DNA of 64,000 bases from assembly GCA_020465985.1 (NCBI GenBank), contig JAANYP010000288.1:1-64000 (forward strand), read 5' to 3'. Of the stretch, positions 1 to 10,987 are shown in pieces. Numbering within the stretch: position 1 is the stretch's first letter; each line of letters opens with the position of its first letter. The stretch is from Centrapalus pauciflorus. Lineage: Eukaryota; Streptophyta; Magnoliopsida; Asterales; Asteraceae. The position numbers and the translations under genes were made by a program. Under the pieces are notes generated by a model. The model was given only the letters and a program-made list of their open reading frames with translations, was not told where the DNA came from and ran no database searches.

Positions 1-280
1 ATTATAATAAAACAAAATAATTCATGTCATCTGTCACTTCTACAATACAAGAAAAATTTATTTTTCCAGCTCTTTTTCCAATATTAACACATAAACTTAA
101 TTGTATTAAATTTTGACTTTATTTTTTTTCATCAATTAATTAGTAATAAATTAGATTTTGTAACATTTAAAATTAATGTTTACCTAAAATAAATTATCCA
201 TAATTATCTTAACTAGATCCAAATGTAAAAATTTGAATTAGTTGTGGAAATTTTTATTATAATGTATAATATAGTAAAAC
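1..280 (+). repeat. Helitron-like repeat, 5' region, cut by window edge
   Basis: AT-rich repeat with no ORF. It matches, in reverse complement, the stretch at about 45560-45897 (for example ATTCATGTCATCTGTCAC here against GTGACATATGACATGAATT there). The run resembling a TCTATTATAA...GTCAC start is typical of the Helitron-like family seen elsewhere in this window. The element begins before base 1, so its true end cannot be seen. Confidence 0.45.
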
Positions 281-455
281 ATAGCTAAGTTAAGATATAT
301 TAACCAATTTAATGACCATTAACACACATTAAAGACATTTACACACTCTCTCTCTTCTTTCTGTCTCTACAATATCAAATGTTATGTGTCACCTCTACGT
401 TCACCAAAAAGATTATTACAACTTATAAAAAATAAAAGATAAATACAACTTAATA

Positions 456-599
456 ACCATCAGGGCTTGCCCTGGTGGCCACCACCAAAGGTGGGGAGGC
501 TTGCCTCTAGGAGAGGTCACGAGTTCAATCACTGACATTGGTGAATCTAATCTAACTTTGGGTGTAATACTAACAACTAACTAGCCTTTCAAAAAAAAA
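456..599 (+). mobile_element. tRNA-derived SINE with target-site duplication
   Basis: A 144-bp element with an A-box-like TTGCCCTGGTGG near 466-477 and a B-box-like GAGTTCAATCA near 522-532, the internal RNA polymerase III promoter pattern of tRNA-derived SINEs. It ends in an A-run (590-600). It is flanked by near-identical 13-bp duplications, ATACAACTTAATA at 443-455 and ATACAATTTAATA at 600-612 (12 of 13 match). Seen directly: boxes, tail and duplications. The family name is not known to me. Confidence 0.75.
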
Positions 600-762
600 A
601 TACAATTTAATATTTTTAAAAAAGATAATTATACTTTATTTTTTAATCTGTAAATAATAAAAAATTAACACAGTTATTATTTTTCTATGTTTTTATTTTT
701 ACTCATATACATTTTATACAAATAAATTTAATTAAAAATTGTGCATTTGATACAAAATTGTT

Positions 763-1247
763 CACATGAGAACCCCTCTATTTCGTGAGAACGTGAGAAC
801 CACTCTAAAATTTGTGCATCCACTATATAAAATTGTGCATTTGATACTAAAATTAAATGTTTTCAATAAATTTATGCATTTAATGTAAAAATTATATAAA
901 ATTGTGCATTTGATACTAAAATTAAATGTTTTCAATAAATTTATGCATTTAATGTAAAAATTCACGCATCTCATGCAATAATTTATCCATTTTATGTACG
1001 AATTGTGCATTTAAAAAAACTTGTGCATTTGATGTTCAAATTTGTGCATTTAGTTTATAATTTAATAAATGTAATTTTTGAATGTAATTTTAGTGTTAGA
1101 TTATGATATTTATTAATATTTAAGACTAATAATGGTTTTAAGTAAAACTTTTAATTTTTAATTTGTGCATTTGATGTACAAATTTGTGCATTTTGGAGTG
1201 GTTCTCACGTTCTCACGGTAACGAGAGTTTTTACCGGAACCCAACCC
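763..1247. mobile_element. TIR element, family F1, copy 1
   Basis: Inverted ends: left GAGAACCCCTCT...GTGAGAACG and right CGTTCTCACGGTAACGAG...ACCGGAACCCAACCC. The right end runs straight into a (TA)n tract (1248-1275). The interior consists of many diverged copies of a TGCATTTGATG-like unit, including a direct duplication of about 65 bp (roughly 832-896 and 900-962). A second copy lies at 7227-7641. The left terminus is shorter than in copy 2 and probably eroded. No coding sequence. Confidence 0.65.
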
Positions 1248-2320
1248 TATATAAATATATATATATATATATATAGCTACATGCCCGCGCAAAGCGGCGG
1301 CGGCGACAAATATTTTTTTCGATTACTTGTTCGTTTAATAGATGACGATGATGAATAATATCTTTAAACAACGTAAAAGAAAAATACCTTAAGTTTCAAT
1401 GTCAGTCAAATATCATAAAAACCATATGGTTACAGACAAAAATATGATCAAATATATTTGTGATAAAAAATTTACAAGCATTTTTCATTTTATGCATCCA
1501 AAATATCCAAATATGATAATGCTTCACTTGAACGATCCGTTTAATGTACATCCTGCAAATAATAAAAGGTTGATAGTTACTTCTTTAATGCAAGGTAAAC
1601 GTAACTGTGGAGTTTGGCTAGACCCAACTTCTATACTCTGATCCATAATTTCTGGTTCTGGAGGGTGTGTTTCCTGGTTCTCTTCCAGAGGTCAATAAAA
1701 GCAAGGTTACAATAAGCAACCAGTGTATGTTTCATTAGTTAAACTAAATATGTAAAAGCGATCACATAGACTTGAGGCTTTGGTGAACCAAATGAACATA
1801 ATTAATATAAGAGTGGAAGGAAAGAGAATTGTGAAATTTCAAGTGCTGAGCGCTTCATATTCAGTATCCTCTTTCAAACTTTTATAATTAATTTTTATCA
1901 CAAACTTTGTTGGTGTGACTGAGAATCAACCCAAAAGAAATCTCACACAGAGAATTCGGGTATGCTCCATTCTTGAGAGTTGTAGTTACTCCTACAGCTT
2001 CCCACTAAATTGAAAAAAGACATGCAGATTTAAAAAAAAAAAGATCACCCTTTCATAAACCATGCTAAAAGTCATTTTCAGCAATCACTGCATTGTCTTT
2101 ATTAATAATAAATTCAGGGAATTTGTTAATAAAAACTCACTGGAAAGACAATCTCTTATCTAAATAAAAATATGCAGTGAGTGCTGAAAATGATTATTGA
2201 GCAATAAATAGAAACACAAATTCGGCAAGAAATAATTAATTATAATATACCAAAACAGCAACAAAAATCAAGAATACCAATCAGAGCCAAAATTCTATAC
2301 ATGCCTGAGAATAGAAGCAT

Positions 2321-2611
2321 TTAGACGATTTTCTTCGCCTCCTTGTTCCTTATCATCCGCCAAACCGACTCCTTCGCCGCCCTCATTATCGCAGAATAGT
2401 GTTGTTGCCTCTTCTCTGCTAGCTTATGACGTAGCTCTTCTCCCTATGGATTATTCAATAGATTTTCAGCTGTCAATTTGCAAAAAAGAACTCTGTATAT
2501 GTTTTCTTACCTGCGCTTGAAGATAAGGCTCGATTTCATCTCCTTGTTGGTTAATTAGATTGGACAAGTATTCTGGTAACAGAGAGGGTTGAGGAGTGAA
2601 GAAGTGTTGTA
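2321..2611 (-). pseudogene. Captured fragment of a BOI/SBP1-type RING E3 ligase gene
   Basis: Two exon-like blocks on the minus strand. The first (2611-2511) reads ...FFTPQPSLLPEYLSNLINQQ... and ends QAQ before a GTAAG donor. The second (2443-2321) follows a CATAG acceptor and continues in frame as GEELRHKLAEKRQQHY then SAIMRAAKESVWRMIRNKEA before TAA. The QQxxEI...LQAQGExLRxxLAEKRQxHY pattern is the coiled part of plant S-RNase-binding-protein-like (BOI-related) RING E3 ligases. The RING domain and N-terminus are missing, so no ligase is expected. Splice sites and frame are intact over this piece. Family assignment is from memory of the motif. Confidence 0.55.
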
Positions 2612-2875
2612 CTGTTGTTAATGTGCTTCATTATCTTGTACTTATTGCATTAAGAGTTGTATTTAAAACCAAAAAGCTAAATGCTTTATATATTAGTATA
2701 GACGTGAAAGAGTGTTGTTTAGGCAAAAACATGCACCGATTGCAATGTGCTTAAGATTAAATTGACTCTAAAATCCCAAAACTAAATACGAAAAATTCCA
2801 AACATATAAACACAAAATTGACAAGATTGTAGAACACAAAGAAAATTGAATGCAGAGAAAAGGAACCTGAACAAG

Positions 2876-2960
2876 TTGATCTTCGTCTAGCAATGCTCCT
2901 TTGGCATCCATGGCTAAGATTGCAGACAAGCAGACAATATATGGAACCTGAGAAGCAGCA
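2876..2960 (-). other. Possible further captured exon of unknown origin
   Basis: The minus strand reads QVPYIVCLSAILAMDAKGAL then LDEDQLVQ before a GTTCC donor-like site. It has no stop over about 28 codons and lies upstream, in transcription order, of the RING-protein fragment. It could be an extra exon of that gene or of a third gene. I do not recognise it. Confidence 0.25.
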
Positions 2961-5255
2961 CCATAAAAGTTCTTAAAACTCCAATAAAGCGTAAACGAAA
3001 CGGAACAATAGGATGTGAATGCATATACTTTCTTGTCTTATCTTTGAGATCAAATGCTTGAAAACTTTCCAATATAGGAAAGGGTACCTAAAAGTTCTGC
3101 AAATGCAAAAGGATTGAAAGGGAACCCCGACACCTTCCACAGCATAAGGCAATACATTGCCTAAATTATCCGTATATGGATAATTGTGGTCTTATGTACC
3201 TGCATACGAACAATCCATAAGAAATGATGCAAAAAGCAGAAAAATCTGCAAAAAAGAAGCAATTTATCCATAATGAATGATCCAAAAAAGCAGAATAACA
3301 ATTTCAGCATTTCTAGGCAACTACTTAAATAAATTTTGCATATTATGACAATGAACTTTCAAATAGAGTCCCTTTTTTTGTGAAAATTACACAACACATT
3401 AAAAACCTTCTAAAAACATCATTTTAATAAAAATATTACATTTCTCACTGCTAAATTTCTTTTTCACTAATTAAAGTGTCATTCTTTGCATATAATAGCA
3501 ACATACTTCCATTTGATGTCAAATTTTGACAAGACTTTTTGTAGCAAGTCTAAAATCCTTAAAAATGACCAAATATATAAAAACATTTCATCATTCAATG
3601 ATATTTCATACTTTTGGGCATTAAAGTACCAAACGTTTGTTTAAAATGACAATAAACTTTCGTTTGATGTTGGATTTCGTTGATTCTTTTTGCATGACAT
3701 CCTAAATCCTTTATAAATATCAAACTTTTATAAAGATTTTATCATTTATTGCTATTTTTTGAATTGGTAAATTAACGTCTCATGTATTCATTATTTGACT
3801 TATAAAAGTATAATATAAGACTTTTGTTATCTTCATTATACTTGACAACTTTATTTACAATAAATACAAACTTACCTGGCCAGCTAGGTTGAAGAAATCG
3901 AAACATGACCGAACTATGGAAATCGATAAATACAAACTTATGAAACCAACTGATATGTTCTGGAGCCAATTTGTTAATTTCAAAACTAAGCAGTAAACCA
4001 CTTCCAATCTGATGCTATTTGATGTCACAAACGAACATGTATACATGTCCTTTTAATCCACTGTTGATTTATGCATGTATGTTCTTGTTACTGTTGCTGC
4101 TTGTTTCTTTTCACACTCCGAGACTATAATAGTATAATATTTAATATTTGGTTGCTACTGCTTGTTGTTCTTCCTCAAATCAGACACTACTCCAAGACTT
4201 TAAATGTCCGAGTCTAGGACATTCATGAACACCTTAACACGTAATCACTTAGTATATTTATGCATGTATATATTGACTGGCTGCTGTTACACACTTATTT
4301 ATGCACACATGTATATATATACATACATTATTTGTACCGTTGCAGTTCTAAATTAGCAAACACACCACAACACTAAGTATATATTCCTTGTTAAAAAAAG
4401 CTGCTACTGCTGCAATTTCCTTCTGTTTTCCAGCACACTAAACACAAAAAAAAATCTGTTTTTTATTCAAATAAAAGCTGTTGGACAGGTCTTGACTCAC
4501 TCGACACACTTGGCATTTTAACCATGCACATATGTAGTACTTACTGATGTTGTTGCTGCTGTACTGATTCACTCCAAGACTCTATAAGTCACTAAGTTCC
4601 ATCTTTAATGCAAACACAGGGTACAAAAACAATTCACACACGCACTGCACTTCATTTCTGTTTTTAATTAAAATTTCAGCAGCAATAGTGAAAGATTAAA
4701 GGCAAATTTGGCTCACAAATGATCATATAAACATCATAGAATTAATATAGAACAATTCACACACGTACTGCACTTCTTTTGTTTTAAAACCATAAACACA
4801 TATACAAACCCCGTACACACTCACTGCTCAATTTCCTTCTGTTTTTAACTGATTTTAAGCAACAAAACAACAAAACAAAAACATTAATGTTACCGTTTCA
4901 AGCTAAACACACAAACTAACAGTTAATAGAATTCAATTAAAGGGCTGTTGGGGTTGCTGCTACATCTTTCTGTTTCTGGACAGCGTGTGTGTATACACAC
5001 ACACACAAGACTGATTTTGTTTCTGTTTGACAGCTTCTATTTACTGTTTTCAATTCATTTCCAGCAGCAAAATAGAAGGATTAAGGGAGATTTATGTGAG
5101 CATTTAATCTACTAAGAACATATGGTTTTCTTGCAACTTAAACCAAGAACACCAATATTTTCTTAGAAAAATAATTCTATTGATGATAAGTTAAATATTA
5201 AAACGATAAAAGATCAAGACACCTAGACACCAGGTACCACAGTAAAAAAAAATAC

Positions 5256-5659
5256 CTTCTAAGGTGTCAGACAGAATCTCAATTGAAACATAACCAGGTT
5301 TTGATGACGGTCCTGTTGACATCCTTGTAAATGAAAAACCAACATGGAAAAATAATGAAATTTTAGAAAAACCAATGGGTTATCACAGTTCACAAAGATA
5401 GAATGCACAATATGCACTCTGTATAATATGCATACCCTTTACTTCATGCACTACACCAAAATCATTGATGTCAAAACCACCACAAAATTTGCCTTTTGCA
5501 CCTGCTCCACTCATGTAGAGTGTTATTTTTTACATTCACAATTAATTGCTTAAAAAATTAGTTAACCATAAACTCTTGTGAAGCTACCTGTAACAACAAT
5601 TGCCTTCACATCATCCCGTTGTAGAGCTTGATCAAAATCTTCTTTTAAGCTATTTAGGA
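5256..5659 (-). pseudogene. Captured MFP2 fragment (enoyl-CoA hydratase region)
   Basis: Three minus-strand exons join in frame with GT-AG introns: 5659-5588 (VLNSLKEDFDQALQRDDVK, AIVVT), 5501-5436 (GAKGKFCGGFDINDFGVVHE) and 5312-5256 (GPSSKPGYVSIEILSDTLE). This matches the start of the hydratase/isomerase domain of the plant peroxisomal beta-oxidation multifunctional protein MFP2 (family motif GAKGxFSGGFDI; the usual Ser after the F is Cys here). The real protein is over 700 residues; only about 65 are present, without the catalytic GLALGGGLE region or the dehydrogenase half. It is therefore a fragment carried by the surrounding Helitron-like unit, not a gene. The splice junction phases (G|GT, G|GA) all fit. 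Confidence 0.75.
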
Positions 5660-6640
5660 CTGAAGATAAAGAATATGCAGAATATATTATAGGAATTGAC
5701 AAGATACTTCTTAATAATAAGTTACCTCATAATAGCAAATAACTCTATCATCATTGAAAGCCAAACAAAAAAAAATTTCAGCAAAAGGCAAGAACTTTAT
5801 TTCAATCCCTGATGCAAAGAAAGTGAAAAATTTTGTATATATCTTTAGATTACTTGACATTCAATTTTATAGCAACTGACCTCATAAAAGCAAAAGAACG
5901 AGGTTTTGCAAGTTTGCCAAAGAAATTATATAAATTTACAAAGAAAATGATGGATTAAGCTTCTGTCAATAAGGGCACGTTTCATCGACAGTGCCAGAAA
6001 TTCATCATCCATATCAATAAACACCAGCACTACATGGAAGAATCGATGATGATGACCACCGGAGAAGTCATCAGTCTCATTGATTACTGCTCCTTCAACA
6101 AAAATTAAGAACAAAGAACAAAAAAGTTAATAAACGAATTGATGGAGGAGAGAGTACCAGAGAAAGATGGATGGACCAGCAGAAGTTAAAGCTCCAGTTC
6201 AAAGGAATGAACGACCGCAGCGGCTTTGCCTTTTGCAATTCCGGAGCCCAGACTGTAACTCTCTTCTCGGCGATTTGCCTTTTGCCTTTTGCAATACCAG
6301 AGAAAGATGGATGCTGATGTATTCACCATTTTTTCCGGCGATTTCACTTCTTCCGGACAACTCTTTCCAGCGGGTTTTTTGGACGGGTGTGATAAAGGTT
6401 CTGTGCTAGGTTCTTACTGGCTAGCAGATGAAGCGTGGGAAGAAAAGGAAGAGTCCCGTAGCTTCCCAACGTTTGCACAATTCTCCATGTTTTAAAAGCT
6501 GAGTTGAAATTGTATATGCAATAAAATTTGTACATGATGCTTCAAATAGTTGTAAGTCTTAAATTTCAAGAATGTGTATTACCGACTTGTACATTATGCA
6601 TTGTAACTTGCAACCATACTAAATGCTTTATTAGTAGTTA

Positions 6641-6643
<3 letters not shown>

Positions 6644-6709
<66 letters not shown>
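6644..6709. repeat. (TA)n microsatellite
   Basis: About 33 TA units. It separates the 5' end of the Helitron-like unit (6643) from the F2 element that starts at 6710. ORFs of alternating Ile-Tyr across this and similar tracts are artefacts. Confidence 0.95.
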
Positions 6710-7641
<932 letters not shown>

Positions 7642-9340
7642 TTATATATATTAAATTATCCCAAAATAATTAAACGGACCCAACACAATTTTGACCATAT
7701 TATTTCATAAAAGTATTGATTTGCTTGAAATACATATCGGATGGTCTATTCTAGAAAATCATTCATGCATAATCATTAGAAATTACTCTTACCTACATTT
7801 ATGATACCAAAACGCATCGTTTTGGTATCTTTTCATAAATTGCATGTTGGTCCTTGTGGTTTAAGGATTATCATTGTGTTTTTCATTTCATAAATTGCAT
7901 GTTGGTCCTTCTAGTTTAAGGATTATTATTGTGTTTTTCATTAATTGCCGAAAAGTCCTTGTAGTTTAAGAAAATAATTACAAAAAGGTCTCATTAGTTT
8001 TTATATTTAGGGTCCTGTGGTTTCCTTTATTTATACAATAAATGTTCATATGGTTTCCTAAGACGGCTTTCCTACACACACATACCATTTTTCTGAACGA
8101 AAAAAACTCGAATTAAATTGGTTCGTCGTTTTTCCGTTTCGTTAAATTGGAAATCGAAATATTTTATCATTTTACTTATAAAGCATTAAAATTAGACTAT
8201 TTGGTTGTTTTTTACATTTGGTTAAATAAAAAATCGGAATGGTTATTCATTTTTTCTGTCAAAAGTACTTAAAAAAAGATTTGATTGGTCGCTTTTTCCA
8301 TTTGGTTAACCATTTCGTTGGAAAATTTGAAATGGTTCGTCGTTTCAATTTTAATGTTTTCGCTCGAAAAAAATAACGAACCGTTTCGGTCTTCAATTTA
8401 ATCAAATGGCAGAAACAATCGCTTAATCTAATTTTTAATGTTTTTTTAATTGGAAAAAACATTTAAAAACATCGATTTCCGATTTAACCAAACGAAAAAT
8501 GACTAACCATATTAGTTCTTTATATTTTTGCTCAGAAAAATGATGAACCATATTAAATTTAAACGATTGGAAATAACGTCAACTAAATTAATTTTAAATG
8601 TTTTTGCTCGAAAAAAACGAGAAACTCTTATTTTTAATTTAACCGAACGTAAAAACAATTAATCAATCTATAAATTTTTCCGATAGAATTAAGGTTAAAT
8701 TATTTCACTTTTTAATTTTTGTTGAATAGAAGAAATTCATGAAACAACGAACCATTTAGATTTTCAATTTAACGGAACAAAAAATATATATATAATTACT
8801 TAAACCGAAAAAAACTTATTTTTTCAAACAAAGTAAAAAATATATAAAATTTCACAAGCTTAATAAAAAATATAACTAACTAAAAATTAAAAACTTATTA
8901 AAACTAAATATTACATAAACAAACTGATGCAAACTGATTATTAAATATATAACAATAAAAAATCAAAAATTTATATAAACTCAAACACCCGTTGGAGGCG
9001 ATTGTGAATGTAGAATGGCGAGTTTTATAGAGAGTATAGAGATTGTTTTGAAGAAAATAAAATAAATAAAAAGAAGTAAAAGAAAAAAACATTTTTTTGT
9101 TCATATAAAACTATTAAAAAAACAATATACTTTACACATCAACAATCAAGTCAAACCAAATTCGTAAAAAAAAAACATGTAACTCAATAATGCTTAAATA
9201 CACAAATGTATTCACGTTGTTGTCATCATTGAAGTATTGAACATGTTTCTATTTTTTAACATCATAGATTATCATTAGCAATAAAAACGACATATTCATG
9301 ACGGAAACCTGCAGCAATGCGCGGGCAACCACAACCCTAG
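7642..9340 (+). repeat. Non-genic AT-rich stretch ending in a Helitron 3' terminus
   Basis: No gene seen. 7805-7830 contains a perfect palindrome (ATACCAAAACG...CGTTTTGGTAT type). 8095-8800 has diverged repeats of a TTTTTGCTCGAAAAAAACGA-like unit. The right edge, 9309-9340, has stem CCTGC/GCGGG with loop AGCAATGC, then 11 nt, then CTAG followed by T: the form of a plus-strand Helitron 3' end. The matching 5' end was not found. Confidence 0.45.
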
Positions 9341-9406
9341 TTTATTACAAAAACCAAAGTATGTTTTTAAAATATGCAATGATAACTTACGTCGTTTTAA
9401 ATTAAA

Positions 9407-9769
9407 TCTATCTATTATATTACATGAGTAACTAGATATCACATGACATCTAGATAGAGCGCCAATTGACTTAACATGAGATTGTCACACGTACTTAACA
9501 ATTTCCTATTAAATTGCTTCTAAAATTTGTTTTTTCCAATCTATCTATAATAGATAATTTAAATAATATCTGATCAAATCTAAATCTTATGTAATATAAA
9601 ACTCAAATTTGAATTTGAATGATAACTTTTCCTTTTATATATTTATATTTATTGTATTATATAAATAGATATTATAAATTTGATAAAATATATTAAAAAT
9701 TATCCTACAAGATTAATGAAATTAAAATTTTAAATGTATACCCATGTTATACATGAGTTTATAAACTAG
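9407..9769 (+). mobile_element. Short non-autonomous Helitron
   Basis: Starts TCTATCTATTATATTACATG after an A (9406), followed by AGTAACTAGATATCACATGA. Ends with a small stem-loop (CCCATGTTATACATGAG region) and CTAG, followed by T (9770). Insertion between A and T, 5' TC and 3' CTAG are the Helitron hallmarks. 363 bp, AT-rich, non-coding. Same 5' style as 40899. Confidence 0.65.
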
Positions 9770-10019
9770 TCATTTAGTACATTATGTTAACCTTAACAAT
9801 TAAATACCAATATCAACATTTTTAGGCAATGTACTTAGTTTTTATTAAGAACATATCTTTTATTAAATTATATGATTAGTAAACCGGATTTAAAAAAACT
9901 TTTTTTTTTAAAATTTAAACCGTGAAAACATATTGGTTTTATTATTAATAAACTCTATTTTTTAATTATACTTGAAACCGATACCGCTAGAAAAATTATA
10001 CTCGGTTTTTTAAAACTTA

Positions 10020-10300
10020 GGGGGCGTTTGGTTCGCATATTTTTTCTTTTAGAATTGCATTATGCAGCATTTGCATTTGTCAGCATTTTGTTAAAGAATC
10101 TGCATTATCTTTTAATAAAAATGTGTTAATCTGAGAAATGCAATGTAACTGGGATTTAATTTCCTAGGGGGAGGCTGAGTTTTTAATTAACAAAGAATGA
10201 AGGGATTTACAAAATCATGGTATTTAAAAATCCTTACTAAAATTTGCGAACCATTTTAAATCCCAGTGAATCTCAAGAAATCCGCAAACCAAATGCCCCC
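10020..10300. mobile_element. Harbinger-type MITE with TTA duplication
   Basis: Inverted ends GGGGGCGTTTGGTTCGC and GCAAACCAAATGCCCCC, flanked by TTA at 10017-10019 and 10301-10303. 281 bp, no ORF. A 3-bp TTA/TAA target duplication is characteristic of PIF/Harbinger elements. A relative lies at 41213. Confidence 0.75.
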
Positions 10301-10303
10301 TTA

Positions 10304-10590
10304 GGGGGTGTTTGGTTCGCGGATTTTCTAGGATTTGCATTCAAAATCCTGTGTTTGGTTCACAGATTTCAGTCAGAAATTAAAATCCCAAGATTTCATA
10401 AATCTCTTTCTTCTTTGTTATTTAAAATCCCAGACTCACCTCTAGGATTTTAAATCCCAGTTATTTTTCATTATTCAGATTAACAAATTTTTTTCTATAA
10501 GATAACGCAGATTCTTTGACAAATGCAAATGCTGCATAATACAAATCTTTTGACAAAATGCAAATCCTAGAGAAAAAAACTGCGATAGTA
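10304..10590. mobile_element. Second, truncated MITE of the same group
   Basis: Begins GGGGGTGTTTGGTTCGCGG directly after the TTA that ends the previous MITE, so the two share one TTA. The interior matches the first element in inverse orientation (TAAGATAACGCAGATTCTTT, GACAAATGCAAATGCTGCAT). The right inverted end is missing; homology stops near AAATCCTAGAGAAAAAAACT. Confidence 0.6.
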
Positions 10591-10733
10591 TAACCCGATG
10601 TAGGCGTTCTATTTTAAAATTACACTCGAAATTGATATAGTTGGAAAAATTCCGGGTCGAAATAAAAATTTCCAAGACTGAGAGGGCCATAACGTAAATT
10701 ATCAGTATTCGGTCCTCCAAATAAATTACATTT

Positions 10734-10742
10734 TTAGGGTTT
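10734..10742 (-). promoter_or_regulatory. telo-box upstream of BOP1
   Basis: TTAGGGTTT, the reverse of AAACCCTAA, lies about 245 bp before the BOP1 start codon. telo-boxes are common in promoters and leaders of plant ribosome-biogenesis and ribosomal-protein genes, which fits the gene. Function here is inferred from position and motif only. Confidence 0.4.
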
Positions 10743-10880
10743 TTCTCTGATCGGCTCCTAAAACCCAGCTGCCCCTCCCTTCCTCAAAGCCGCCGGCAAC
10801 TGGCCTCTACTTTACTCTTCTCGCAGGCGGTCCGTGCCCCCGTTCCGTTCGTTTTCTCCGGCGAGGTCTGTTTGACGCGC

Positions 10881-10888
10881 CTATATAA
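10881..10888 (+). promoter_or_regulatory. Possible TATA box of BOP1
   Basis: CTATATAA about 100 bp before the ATG at 10988, giving a plausible leader of about 70 nt. The upstream CT-rich, TAAAACCC-containing stretch could instead be transcribed leader, so the start site is unsure. Confidence 0.3.
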
Positions 10889-10987
10889 CAGTAGCTGATT
10901 GGTTTGTTGTGATATTGAAGATCCGCAACGGTGCCTGACTCTCATCGTCTGATTTCTATCCGTTCATATAGGAACTGAACAACGACG

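Larger units (their letters stand above)
1276..6643 (-). mobile_element. Putative gene-capturing Helitron inside a (TA)n tract
   Basis: A 5.4-kb unit bounded on both sides by (TA)n (1248-1275 and 6644-6709), read on the minus strand. Its 5' end at 6643 starts TCTTAACTACTAATAAAGC after an A. Its 3' end near 1276 has a GC-rich stem-loop (CCGC...GCGG inside CCGCCGCTTTGCGCGGGC) about 8 nt from the end. A related 3' end occurs at 30995. The last bases read GTAGC/CTAT rather than canonical CTRR, so the exact 3' base is uncertain. Inside, on the same strand, lie fragments of at least two unrelated host genes (2321-2611, 5256-5659) and a CA/CTG-rich filler (about 4000-5100) shared with 31250-33150. 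No Rep/helicase ORF, so non-autonomous. Confidence 0.6.

Noticed and set aside
1399..1641. 80-residue plus-strand ORF in the gene-capturing unit
   Set aside because: No recognisable domain, and AT-rich codons; could be chance. It is on the strand opposite to the captured fragments.
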